A stretch of 64,000 bases of DNA from Trissonchulus latispiculum. Lineage: Eukaryota; Nematoda; Enoplea; Enoplida; Ironidae. Position numbers and translations under genes: made by a program. Below are positions 22,885 to 33,378 of the stretch, piece by piece. Each line of letters begins with the position of its first letter. Within the stretch, counting starts at the first letter, position 1. The stretch spans positions 1 to 64,000 of the forward strand of contig JASAND010004194.1 in assembly GCA_030248195.1 (NCBI GenBank), read 5' to 3'. Under the pieces are notes generated by a model. The model saw nothing but the letters and a program-made list of their open reading frames with translations, had not been told where the DNA came from and made no database searches.

Positions 22885-23330
22885 CTACAAGAAAAGAATA
22901 CAGATGTTAAATTGGGCAGCTGTCTCAAAATTACAATGTTAAGTTACAAACTTGATTGGGTTGTTGTGAACTGAAACACAATTGCTACAGGCAGCTTAAG
23001 TGGAGAATACAAAAAATGCATAAATTGCAAGCATTAGTTGATTTGTTGGTAGGTCGAGGAAAATTAGTGTTTAATGCAACAGCAAAATAAACACCTAATC
23101 TATTTGACGTCAATCTAAGGACTCTCAAAAATGTATTCACCGTGTTGATGTTTTAACACACACACATATATATACACATATATATAAGTCGTAGTATATA
23201 TATATCAATATATATATTTAATTTAGTATATAGGTATGTAATGGTATTTTCTTTCAACTTAAAATTACGAAAAGTAATATATATGTATATATGTCCTAGT
23301 AATTTCTGTATTCAGTAAATACTGTATTTA
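22780..23330 (-). repeat. Left arm of a large inverted repeat
   Basis: From the donor of exon 1 at about 22780 through the intron, the sequence is mirrored by about 23766-24252. The words TTTGACGTCAATCTAAGG, GTTGATGTTTTAACACACACA and the exon itself recur in reverse. Near the centre, a block with TTTCTTTCAACTTAAAATTA is in a different order in the two arms, so the structure was rearranged after duplication. Confidence 0.8.
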
Positions 23331-23470
23331 CTGGTCGATTTCAGTAAATACGGTATTTACTAGTAAGAATGATATTGTCTTTAAACTTCCTGTCTTTACA
23401 CGTAAATACCGTCAATACGAAACTACGAAAAGTAAATACCGTATTTTCTAGTAAATTCTGTATTTTGCCT
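23310..23470. repeat. GTAAATACNGTATTTAC short repeats
   Basis: Repeated partly palindromic words such as CAGTAAATAC and GGTATTTACT occur at least six times in the core between the inverted arms and again at 23775-23825. They could be ends of another small element around which the inversion arose. Confidence 0.55.
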
Positions 23471-23765
23471 TAAACGCCTGTCTTTGTGTGTGCTAGGGGT
23501 TCAAAGGGCATGCCGACGTCATATTTAAAGCCAAAAGATAGGTCATGCATTATCACAATATGTGCCAAGGGGGTGCATGAAGATAAACCCCAGACGTTAA
23601 AAATATTAGTTTACAAAATTAAGAAATTGTTTTAATTTTAACACAGTTTTTAAAATCAAAACTGATATGCATATATATGTTATATAATCATGATAATTAA
23701 AAATTAATAAGTTACTTAATGGTTTTAATCCTACTTACTTTTCGTAATTTTAAGTTGAAAGAAAA

Positions 23766-24252
23766 TACCATTACATACCGTATTTACTGAAATCGGCCCG
23801 TAAATACAGTATTTGCTGAATACAGAAATTACTACGACATATATATGTGTATATATATGTGTGTGTGTTAAAACATCAACACGATGAATATATTTTTGAG
23901 AGTCCTTAGATTGACGTCAAATAGATTAGGTGTTTATTTTGCTGTTGCATTTACACTAATTTTCCTCGACCTACCAACAAATCAACTAATACTTGCAATT
24001 TATGCATTTTTTCTATTCTCCACTTAAGCTGCCTGTAGCAATTGTGTTTCAGTTCACAAGAACCCAATCAAGTTTGTAACTTTGTAACTTAACATTGTAA
24101 TATTGAGACAGCTGCCCAATTTAACATCTGTATTCTTTTCTTGTAGGACTTGGACACACCAAACAGGAAGCTGCTGTTAAACTCCGTCGGCAGTTGGAGG
24201 AGGTGAGAGCTGATCCTTACTGGATCAGGAAAAGAGTTCGAGAAGTGAGTTC
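23766..24252 (+). repeat. Right arm of the large inverted repeat
   Basis: Mirror of the left arm with few differences (for example GACTTGG for GACCTGG at the exon start). Similarity stops abruptly after GTGAGTTCTACA, just inside the intron. Confidence 0.8.
24147..24244 (+). pseudogene. Duplicated first exon of family member 2
   Basis: A 98-base exon copy with intact acceptor (TTCTTTTCTTGTAG) and donor (GAA|GTGAGT) encodes the same TKQEAAVKLRRQLEEV and DPYWIRKRVRE blocks. The downstream exons are not present in this orientation, so it cannot make the full protein unless spliced to something else. Confidence 0.6.
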
Positions 24253-25099
24253 TACAACGTTCTAATAATGCAAGTTTGTAGGTATAAAGGTACAAATCTA
24301 AGATGAAGATCTAAATCTATATAAATCCAAAACAGTTACCCGAAGTTTCAAAACAGCCCCATCTTAAGACTGCCTTGACTCCACATCTTGCAGGATAGCT
24401 GTGCACCTCTGGTAGTGTGGTGCACAAGCTTTTAGCTGTCATATTAATAATATCTAAATCGGAGCATTTGGCGTATTCTTTATGACCAAGTAGAGGATGC
24501 ATCAGAACTATTTAGCAGAGGTGTACAAATTTTATTGAGACTGAACACTATAACTGACACTGTTCAACTGCTGGGAATTTAAGACTTGGATGTTAACCTG
24601 ACTTGATTTATGGCATCTAACTCAGTTTGATTTCCAGCTGAGATTCTCAAACTTCAATCAAACAGATTATTTATTAATAAGGTATCTAATCAGCTGATGC
24701 CTACTGTGACTCCCACGCAAATTGAACTGCTTTGAAACATTAAGCGTAGCCGAATCTCAAGTGTGGTGAGACAAATGAAAACTCGACATACAGCAATTAT
24801 AAAACCCTGTTGCTTGAAACTCGGCTTGAATAAAAGACTATGTAGGAAGCAATACCAAATAGAGAAGCTTTGAAACGAAAATTTGAAAGTATTGTTCAAT
24901 CTAATATGGCGAAGGCACTCAGAACAACCTTCGAATACAACAATTCACGGAAGGAACTCTTGTTTCTAAAGTTTCAAGCTGAAGGGCTACGGATGCGCAT
25001 TGCAATGAACACTGGAACTGAAGAAGAAATTCATATTCAGCATGCCTTCAATGACGGATAAAAGGCCTTCAACCACGGAAAATAGGTCTATGCGAGTAG
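24253..25099. other. No intact gene
   Basis: The frames at 24870-25061 and around it are short and lack a motif. Their position directly upstream suggests decayed N-terminal sequence of the polymerase, but nothing shows it. Confidence 0.3.
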
Positions 25100-25633
25100 A
25101 TGGATACATTCCATACTGCTCACTCTTCAACAAACCTAGTGATTCTTCAGTTTCACGGTTACTACTACCATGGGCATGACTGTGCTGTAACAACGAATAT
25201 GGACCCTGCGGTCAAGGAAGCACGTGCTACTGGAACTAAGTCCATGGAAGACTTCTTGAAATCTCTCGATGTAGAGTACATCAGAATGTACGAATGTGAA
25301 TTTCATGCCAAGTACTGGTCAGATCTACAAAGCGACCACTACAAACAATGGTCCCGGATGAAGCAACAGACTGAAGCTACAACGACAGCAGGAGATGTTA
25401 TTGAAAAGATCAAGGATAACGATTTCTTTGACTTGATGGACGTGGATATTCAAGTGCCCAATTGGAACTTGGACTTGCGAAAGAAGTTCGAAGAATTCCC
25501 GCCAATTTTCAAGAACGTCGAAATTGTACTGGCAGACATTGGACCAACTACGCGCCAGTATGCTAGACAGCATGATATATTGAAACAACCTCAACGTTCC
25601 TTGATATCAAGCTACTTTGGGAAAAACTACTGA
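25100..25633 (+). pseudogene. Decayed family-B DNA polymerase, N-terminal fragment
   Basis: A 177-codon frame with the words LQFHGYYYHGHDC and MYECEFHAKYW, matching the order seen upstream of the catalytic domain in mobile-element and virus-type protein-primed family-B polymerases (the FhGCyyHG ... WECE region). It ends in ISSYFGKNY followed by a stop where related polymerases continue, so the gene is broken here. The catalytic motif A (DxxSLYP) is not found. Likely a relic of a self-synthesising transposon or an integrated virus or plasmid. Confidence 0.6.
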
Positions 25634-26175
25634 TTGCCACGCCCCTGCTGAAATACTATCTGGAACTGGGATTAGTAGTCACCAGAATACATCGAGCCAT
25701 CAAATTCGAAGCTGGACTAGACGTGTTTCGCGACCTGAAGGATGATATTGCCCAACACAGAAGAAACGCCGATAGAGACCCAGCTCTCAAAATGAAGGGA
25801 GAATTGTGGAAGCTGGCGGGTAACTCTTACTACGGAAGGTGCTGCTTGGACGTTGAGAAGCATGAAGACCTGCTTTCTTAAGACAAGCTTACCAACGAGG
25901 GCCTGTATCGTGGTAAAGAAGAAAGCGCTAACGGAATCTATGAAGTTACGATGGCGAAGAAAGAGGTAGTGTTCAAACTACCCAACTTTATTGCCTTCTT
26001 CGTATACTCCCATGCGAAGAAAAGAGTGCTGGAATTCTACTACAATTTCTTGACAAAGGTAGACCCTGCACATTTCCAGCTGATTCAGATGGACACCGAT
26101 TCAATGTACTTTGCCCTAACGGAGAAGACCCTCGCCGAAGCTGCTTTCAAAGCGGCCATTACCTGGATTATGTGA
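25630..26175 (+). pseudogene. Decayed family-B DNA polymerase, palm fragment
   Basis: In a different frame from the previous fragment. It contains LIATPLLKYYLELGL, the motif B signature KLAGNSYYGR and, about 90 codons later, motif C as QMDTDSMY (both metal-binding Asp present). An in-frame TAA at 25879-25881 separates motifs B and C, and the frame closes with TGA at 26175. Motifs and order identify the family; the breaks show it is inactive. Confidence 0.7.
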
Positions 26176-26219
26176 ACGTTAGCAGCGAATTTCTTTCCCT
26201 GACGTAATATGACCAACGG

Positions 26220-26539
26220 ACACCTGGTCTTTTTAAAGAAGAATGGAAAGGAGACGGAATGATTGCCCTATGCAGCAGAACATACTTGGTTGGAAGAACG
26301 ATTGCAGTGCAAAGCCCAAGTATTCAACCAAAGGGCTTTCAAAGAAGAACAAAGTGACAAGAGAGATGTTCTGGGAAGTGCTGCAAAACAAGACCAAGAA
26401 GGGCGGCATCAATCGAGGATTCATGGTGAAGAACAATAGACTCGTCACTTATGAACAACACAGAGACAGTCTTTCTTACTTTTACCCCAAGAGAGTTGTA
26501 CTACCCGACCATGTATCGACCCTTCCCCTGGACATTTGA
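26220..26539 (+). pseudogene. Decayed family-B DNA polymerase, C-terminal fragment
   Basis: TPGLFKEEWKGD appears in one frame at about 26220-26260; then STKGLSKKNK, GINRGFMVKNNRLVTYEQ and LSYFYPKRVVLPDHVSTLP follow in a second frame up to TGA at 26539. These are the thumb-region words typical of this polymerase group. At least one frame change lies near 26290. Confidence 0.6.
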
Positions 26540-26540
26540 T

Positions 26541-27345
26541 TGTATGTTGTATTTGATGTAACAATAATTTGTTTGACGTGTGAATCTTTTATTTTTGTGA
26601 GAAATAGTTTATGTTTTAACAGTTGATATGGTATGCGGTTTCCAAAATTCTAAATCTGAATTACTTTCTCAACTTATAAAATCAATGTTACAGGTTCAGC
26701 AATAAACAGCACAAACATTTTAAAAGTGATTGGCTTATTTGATGGACACTGTTGTATTTATTGGACATTGTTGTATTTGATGTAACAATAATTTTGTTGA
26801 CTTGTGGTACACTGTTTTATTTTGGTGAAAAAAGGTTAAGTATGTTTGATGCCATTGTAGTTGCAGTTTCCAAAATTCTAAATCTGAATTACTTTCTCAA
26901 CTTATAAAATCAATGTTGCACAGATTCAAAAGTAAACTGAACAAACGTTTTTAAGGTGACTTCGATGTTTTAGCAAAATTCAATATGGACAAGTCACCTG
27001 CTGCAAAGAAACAGTGCTCTTCCAAGCAGAATGAGGAATCGAAAGGTAAATCTTAAACAAGCCTTGGATTATTTAAAATCAGAATAGTCTCTCAAAAAAG
27101 TCATAGTTGCTGTGAAAGAAGATTGAATCATGATGCTATTCGAGCCTTACTAGTTTAACCACTGACGAAAACTTTTTAACTGTTTATGCGGAATGCCTAA
27201 ATAATGTTATAAATTATAGTTGCGTCTTCGAAAAATTCTAAATCATAATTACTTTCCATAAAGTCAATGGCTAGTTGCATAGAGCAAAAATATAATGAAC
27301 AACCTTTTTTAAAAGTTACTTAAATGTTTTAGCTAAATTTAATAT
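26541..27345 (+). repeat. Three imperfect tandem copies of a 5'-flank unit
   Basis: Units start near 26541, 26753 and 27125. Each holds TTTCCAAAATTCTAAATC-like, AATTACTTTC and AAAATCAATG-like words followed by ACAAACNTTTTTAAAAGT. The second and third units end in a TTTTAGC-AAATT word and AATATGGA, where the ATG at 26985 and its relict at 27343 lie. Gene starts were thus duplicated together with their upstream DNA. Confidence 0.6.
26985..27045 (+). CDS. Candidate first exon of a [FY]W-x-R family gene
   Basis: An ATG opens a frame MDKSPAAKKQCSSKQNEESK that ends phase 1 at a good donor (AAAG|GTAAAT). The exon at 28095 also needs a phase-1 partner and begins with GTACAGACATG, so the two could join. 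The same ATG context is repeated at 27343, where a (TA)n run has destroyed the frame. Confidence 0.35.
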
Positions 27346-27398
27346 GGATATATATATATATATTAGGCAAAATAGTCAAATAGATGAGATAGTATATA

Positions 27399-27807
27399 AT
27401 GGAAAACGGTAATGTAGAATGGAGCCCCGAATCATTAATGATGAGTCATTCCCCGAGATTCAATGGTAGTATTTGTGACAGGGTAAAGGAAGCCCTGGAG
27501 GTGGATTACAGGGTTTACTGGAGAGAAAGGGTTCACAATAGTGATGGTAGTCTGAATGGTACCGAATTTGAAAACTTGGTCAAGGACATCAAAATGAGTC
27601 ACTGCACGGGATGTTTTCAAATGCGGAACAATGGAGACGTCGAATACCAGGAACCCAATCATAGCTGCCTCAACTACGGCTGCGATGAGGGGGACACTCA
27701 ATGAGGTATACAAGACTGCTGGCGTAAACCCCGATGAGTTTCCTTGTCAGGCAACCAAGGAACAATGCGAGGAAACTGCAATAGGAGGAAATACTGAAAG
27801 TAGGTAA
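27399..27807 (+). CDS. Small [FY]W-x-R family protein, member 3, with +1 frame break
   Basis: The zero frame runs from ATG 27399 to TGA 27702-27704 (101 codons) with YRVYWRERVHNSDGSL, a C-x2-C pair (HCTGC) and HSCLNYGC. The homologous continuation is in the +1 frame: GTLNEVYKTAGVNPDEF and on to TAA at 27805-27807, matching LEEAMEPCGIEKHL of member 1. The two frames overlap, so the shift could occur before or at the UGA. A run of five G at 27679-27684 could be an indel site, but member 4 has the break at the same place. A GTAGGT donor at 27801 is an alternative exit from the exon. Function unknown. Confidence 0.5.
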
Positions 27808-28094
27808 CATTAAGTGCATTAAATATATAGGCTTCTTATCTTATCAAACATTTACAAAATGGTCCATTCCAGCTTAACTATTTGAATATCAGATAGAATG
27901 CATTTGTAAATTACTAGTCACGACGGTTGCAAAGAGGAAACGTATTTGGCGGATGGCAAATGGTTATGAAAAATCGTGAAAAACAGTTTGAACTCAAAAA
28001 GATGAGTACCTAGAGGTACAAATTGAATTCATGTTTGAGGATAAACTTAAACTAGACATACACTTGCTGCATTTTTGGAATTTAACTGTTTTAG

Positions 28095-28535
28095 GTACAG
28101 ACATGTATATGAAAATTGCGGAGGAGATTCGAACCATTGGGGACATAAAAGACTGTCCTTTGGACCTCATAGAGAAGCATTACCCCACGGAATCGGCCCC
28201 CAAAGATTTACAATTTCAGGAGGAATCTCGCTTCAAATTAGGTGCTTACGGAATCCTGAAAGTCCAGCATAAACCGTACTGGCGATCCAGAGTCAGAGAT
28301 GGGTCAGGGATCGTTATTAAGGAGGAGTTAAGCAGATTGATAGAGAAGACGACCTGTCAGTGGTGCGCGGAATCCAACAGAAAGGCTCGCGACTGTCTGA
28401 ATTACCCATTAATATCATGCTACACTGGCGTTTGAAGTCGCAGGCCTGACAAAGGAAGAGGAAGTTGTGTTTGGGACGTACAATGAACCGACCAAGGTCC
28501 CTCAGGTGGAAGAGGAGGAGAAGAAAGAGAATTAG
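28095..28535 (+). CDS. Small [FY]W-x-R family protein, member 4, with +1 frame break
   Basis: After an acceptor (TTTAACTGTTTTAG) the frame reads TDMYMKIAEEIRTIGD, KPYWRSRVRDGSG, ELSRLIEKTTCQWC and RDCLNY, and stops at TGA 28433-28435. The continuation homologous to members 1 and 3 is in the +1 frame (TLAFEVAGLTKEEE, then an acidic-lysine tail to TAG at 28533-28535). The distance from the Tyr codon of LNY to the Leu codon of TL is 19 bases here and in member 3, so both carry the same one-base offset. No signal peptide or membrane segment. Confidence 0.5.
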
Positions 28536-28671
28536 GTTTGAGTGTCATGACGTACCAGAATGTGACGGTCGAAAGTTCGATGGTAAAAACTGACAATTCA
28601 AACTAATAATAAAAGCCAGGAAACCTGCGTATTTATATATTGCACAATAAAATGGGTTCAGTTGCGTTTTG

Positions 28672-29279
28672 GGGTCCCTTGCGCTTCCCCCCAGCCCTAA
28701 CTTTTGATTTTTTTACCAATAACTTTGAAATTTGGTATGGGTGCATACTAAAGGCTGATGAATTCAAAAATTAAAAAACTTTAAAATTTTAAAAAGATTT
28801 AAAAATTTAAAATTTTAGTTTGGTAAGGAGGGGACCAATGGGAACCAAAAACTTTTTTGAAAAAAATTTTGCTGAAAACTTGCATACAGGGGTTTTCTGG
28901 GGCGCTGAGCACGAATCTAAAATCCGTTTTTCAATTAAGCTCTTCGTTAGCTCAGTATAAGCTTACATTTTAAGCTTACAACTTTAGTTTATACTGAGCT
29001 AACGGAACGCTGAATCGAAGAACGGATTTCAGATTCGTGCTCAGCGCCCCAGAAAACCCCTGTATGCAAGTTTTTAGCAAAATTTTTTCAAAAAATGGTT
29101 TGGTTCCCCTTGGTTCCCCCTTACCAAACTAAAATTTTAAATTTTTTAAAATCCTTTTTAAAATTTTAAAATCTCTTAATTTTTGAATTCATCAGCCTCC
29201 AGTATGCACCCATACCAAATTTCAAAGTTATTGGTAAAAAAATGAAAAGTTAGGGCTGGGGGGGAAGCGCAAGAGACCC
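28672..29279. mobile_element. Foldback element with perfect 8-bp target duplication
   Basis: Two arms of about 280 bases are inverted copies: GGGTCCCTTGCGCTTCCCCC at the left, GGGGGAAGCGCAAGAGACCC at the right. The centre pairs AGCTCAGTATAAGCTTACA with its inverse. Flanks carry GCGTTTTG at 28664-28671 and 29280-29287. An RNA copy would be a long hairpin. No coding sequence. The 8-bp duplication points to mobilisation by a hAT-type transposase. Confidence 0.85.
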
Positions 29280-30227
29280 GCGTTTTGTATGAAATTTAAA
29301 GCCACTTCAACTTCTTTGAAGATTGCGCATAATTATGTAATATTACTATTGGGTGATGATATTTCAACATACACTTAAAATTTAAGCTACAGCAAACTGG
29401 TTTACACCATGAAATAGAGCACATCTCGAGCATTTCAAAGATGTACAAATCATGCTCTAAAGTTCTGTTGATCTTTTGCTATAGCCTTTGAAGTTGACCA
29501 ACTTTTGTTGAGGGGGATCAAGTTAAAGAGATCCGGTTTGTGCGGCACTAGTGGTTTGTGTAACGGCACTTTTGGTTTGTGTAACGGCACTAGTGGCTTG
29601 TGTAACGGTACTGTAGCGGGACGGTTTTTGTAACGGGAAAACACCTTTTAAACACAATATTTTTAGCGTAAATTTTCGCTTTCCAATAATTATAATAACA
29701 CGTCGGAGTAACCTTTGAATGGTTAAACAGAATGTAGAAACTGAGGAATTTGAGAAATTTGTAATGGAATTAGTAAAATCTGATGTGAAATCCACTCAAA
29801 AATAGCCAAAAATTAGTTAGTTTATGAAAAAAGGATTCTTGTGCCTTGAATTATGAAGACCAGTGAAATGTTAATGTGGAATCTGATTATTGATGAATGT
29901 CCAAGCAATAATTACGTTGTCTTTTGTCTATTGCCAAGCCGGAGTTGTCAAGTACTCGAAATCATTTAAATTCCATTAATAGGGTTCCAGGATTAGGTTT
30001 AATTAAATAGGGAATTCTAGTCAGGATGATAAATCTAGGCTTAATTAACATATAGTCCGTTGATAGAACCAATTTAGGAGCATTAAAATAAAGGTAATTC
30101 GGTTACCAATCCCCCTATAACCGGAGTTGTCACTCCTCATTAAGACAGGAGACATGTATTTTAGTTAATCCCATGTCGGACTAATGAGTTGTCACTCATA
30201 ATTTAATTTAAGATGACCTTTTTTACC
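29280..30227. other. Non-coding, with a 21-bp minisatellite
   Basis: Only the minisatellite listed separately stands out. Confidence 0.4.
29535..29612. repeat. 21-bp tandem repeat, about 3.5 units
   Basis: Unit GGTTTGTGTAACGGCACTAGT with substitutions. Because 21 is divisible by 3, the minus strand reads VPLHKPL repeatedly; this is a repeat effect, not evidence of a protein. Confidence 0.8.
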
Positions 30228-30235
30228 GCCTTGCC

Positions 30236-30804
30236 AGTGATTGTGAGACACTTCGCCACACTATTGTTCTCTTTACGTACTTGACCTTAGACTTAAATAT
30301 TAGGAAAGGGTATAAACTGCAATGTTAAAAGAGGGGGCAATAGTTACAAAAATAGAAGTACTCTTACTGCGTTTATTATATATTTGTTATTTTTTATTTT
30401 GGTGAAACTTTTAAAAATATTAATGTACAAATATTAATACGTAATAAAAATTAGAAAAATAAAATTTTCATTAATTTAAATACAAAATTATCTTTATCTT
30501 ACTTCTAAGAAGAATATGCTTTGATTTAAAAATCAGAAAATATTTGCAGCTATAAATTCAAATTGAAACTAGCCACAAATGGTACTTTTCAGAGTAAACA
30601 TTGCTTTAGAAGTTATTAAAAAACAATAGAAAACTTTATTAGTTACCACTTTATTTCAGTAGTCTACAGAAACCGTCTCACAGTTGTTTAATATATAGTT
30701 TATCCTGCCCCCTCCCTTTCCTTCTCGTTTCTAATTGAGTGTAAATGCCATTCCCTTTCGTATTTACAAAGAAAGCAATTAAAGTGTGGCGAAGTGTCCC
30801 ACTA
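30236..30804. mobile_element. hAT-like non-autonomous element, AGTGGGACAC family, copy 3
   Basis: The right end GTGTGGCGAAGTGTCCCACTA mirrors the left GTGAGACACTTCGCCACAC. Flanks GCCTTGCC (30228-30235) and CCCTTGCC (30805-30812) match at 7 of 8 positions, a hAT-type 8-bp target duplication. Same family as 14911-15461 and 15481-15850. Confidence 0.75.
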
Positions 30805-31263
30805 CCCTTGCCTGTTACCTATTAATAGAGCACCAATTATCAGAAGTTACTAATCCGAAATATCAGGTTTTATAGCCTTGCAAGTCAAGAATTACGGTGA
30901 AATTATCCAAAAAAGAAGAATTACTCCAATAATGGCAATTATTGCAAGATGGTTCAATTTTAGGCATTAAATAGCTAAATACGTAGTTAAATAGGGTTAA
31001 TTAGTGATAATAGTATTAATTAGGTAGTAATTAAATAGTTTTAGTAATTTTGGTCTGCAAAATGACTTGGGCTTATATGAAAGAGAATTTAATGCTGATT
31101 CAAAAACCCAAACCCGACTTTTCTAACTCCCAAAAATAAGAAAGTTATTAACGAAAATGTTTTTATAAGATTACTATCACTCCAAAAAGGAGTGTTCTAA
31201 AATTGGTTTCTTTGGAGGGGGTTCAGTGGAAATTAGGCAAAAGATAAGAAGGGTTGGTTTTTG

Positions 31264-31480
31264 GCTTAAGCGGAGGAGAGGGGGGGGGGGGGGGGAGAAG
31301 CGGGAAGAAAAAAGGAAAAGGGGGGAAAGTTTTAAAGAAGAAAAGGAATGAATAATCGGGTGGGAATTGGCGGAGAATTGGAACAGTTGACCATCGGGGG
31401 AGGCGAGAGACGGGGGGGGATGGGGGAACGCAGGGGGGAAGGGGGGGCGGGCGATGGGGGGGGCGAGGGGGGCCACCAAA
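31264..31480. repeat. Purine-rich G-run tract
   Basis: Strong strand asymmetry: several runs of 6-17 G separated by GA-rich spacers on the plus strand. It could form G-quadruplexes; the 100-residue opposite-strand proline frame is an artefact. Confidence 0.7.
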
Positions 31481-33378
31481 CGCCGGCCACGTGGAGAAAA
31501 AGTTGGGGATAGTTTGAGAAAGGATTAAATGTGGGATAAGGAGTGGAGAGGAAATTCCTTTGTGATGAAGAATAGAAAAAAATAGTTTTTCCTCAAAGAG
31601 AAACTTAAGTCAAACCTTCTCCTTTTTTATTGTCTGGGAGGTTGTCTATCTCCCAGACTAGATAAAGGCTAGGTATGTTGCCTTGCCTCTTTCTCTACGT
31701 AGTAGCAGTTGTCTTCGCTTGAACCCTTGGCCGAGGACAGGGCCAACAAAGAGGAAAACAGAAATTTGCATGCATTTCACCCAAGTCATAAATAGAGGGG
31801 GGCCGTTCCCCCTCTCCGACAATAAAATAGTAATCAAAAGTAGCTAGATACATGAAGGTTGGTACAATTACAGGTATGTAATTTACAGAAATTATGTAAT
31901 TTGCGTAATTATTCGAGAAAGTTACGAAATTTTGTAAAGTTGTTCCTTTGGTTACGTTTATATGTTAAAGAAAATTTCGCAAAGTTTCGCCGAGTTTGAG
32001 CACCTAAAATTTATCAAAACTGGGTCAGTTGGGGGGGGAGGGTAATATTTTCCAAATCTCATTAATTTCCACCCCCAACGGCCAGCTGGCTCAACCAGCC
32101 GCTGCGAGCCCTGTGTAAAAGGTGGCGACCTTCTAGAAAAATAGAAAGATCTAACTTTCTAGAAGCTTTGCCTCAAAATAAAAGAGAATTTCCGCTTCCA
32201 GTCCCTATCACCGAACTCTTGTGGAATATTTCCTTGACTTCATTCAAAATTATGCAAAAGTGAGTGCTACCTTTATGCAAATTAATCTAAACTCTCCTTT
32301 TGTGTAAAGTCCAAGGTAGGACATAGCTAATTCACTTTCTCTTCAATTTCGAGCGCAATTCTTTTCATTCTGGATTCAAACTTCTTAACGGTTGGCGGTT
32401 TGGGCGACTCCTTCTATTTTTGTCATCGTGGACGCCAACCTTGGATTTGGTCGGGGGTTATCTTCCCTCCCTTCTACCACTGACGTAAGGTTTGTTCGTG
32501 TGTCATTATCAAAGTTCTGTAAATTTAATTTTGGTGCTTGTCCGCGTTTTTATGTTTAAATTTCCCTCGGTAAAAATTTATTTGAATTTTTGAATATTGT
32601 CGTGCATTTGAAATTGGCCGAACTTTGTGTTTTGCTAAAAGTAAACTTGTGACTTGTGAAAATTAGGGCTGTGTCGTCTCTTTTCGGTTGGTTAGCGGTT
32701 AAGTGGTGGAAGTAATCAGACATATAGACAATCATTCACGAACCCTTGCAATCTTTATTGAAATCAAATTACTTTATTAGAATTCTAAATTCTACACTGT
32801 CAGCAAAACTGTCAGCACGGTCCCAAAATTTTCAGTTTCAGTCAGTATTCGCTTGAGTGCAACCCAGAGAGGTTGCTCTTCCTCCTCCCTTCGGTGCGTC
32901 TCCAGTACCATTGTCATGGCGTGGGGAATTCAACGCACCCTCCCAGGTTAGGCTAAAAAGTAGGACTTTTCTGGCCTTCGGGCCAGAAACGATTTTGAGA
33001 AAAATACAGTGAATACTTTCAATTTAGGGCCATATAGGCTTGTTATGCCTGGCCAGGAATTATGAGAATAAAACCCTATGTTAAGTTAAGGTGAGGACCC
33101 AACCCCTGAGGTTAAGCTAGAGGGTCCCTTTGCTACGATCCTAAAATATTGAGTTAGTAAAGTGTTAGTAGTTTTTGTTTAGTAATGACTGCTTTGCAAT
33201 CATTACTCACGAGGCTTAAATTAGCAAAATTCTTTACCAAATATTACAAAACTTCTTAAAGTTCTGCGTTAAAAGTCAGGTTTTAGAATTCCAAAAAACC
33301 TGCATCAAAAATATTCGCAAAATTCTTCAAAAAATCAGTAGTTAACATTACTACAATATGCATTTAAAATAGTAGCTA
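31481..33378. other. No gene recognised
   Basis: One perfect 9-bp stem (GTCTGGGAG at 31632-31640 with CTCCCAGAC at 31650-31658) and local GC-rich patches at 32070-32130 and 32880-32940. No frame with codon structure. Confidence 0.35.

Noticed and set aside
29535..29612. Repeat protein VPLHKP on the minus strand
   Set aside because: A 21-bp minisatellite necessarily reads as a 7-residue repeat; no extended gene around it.
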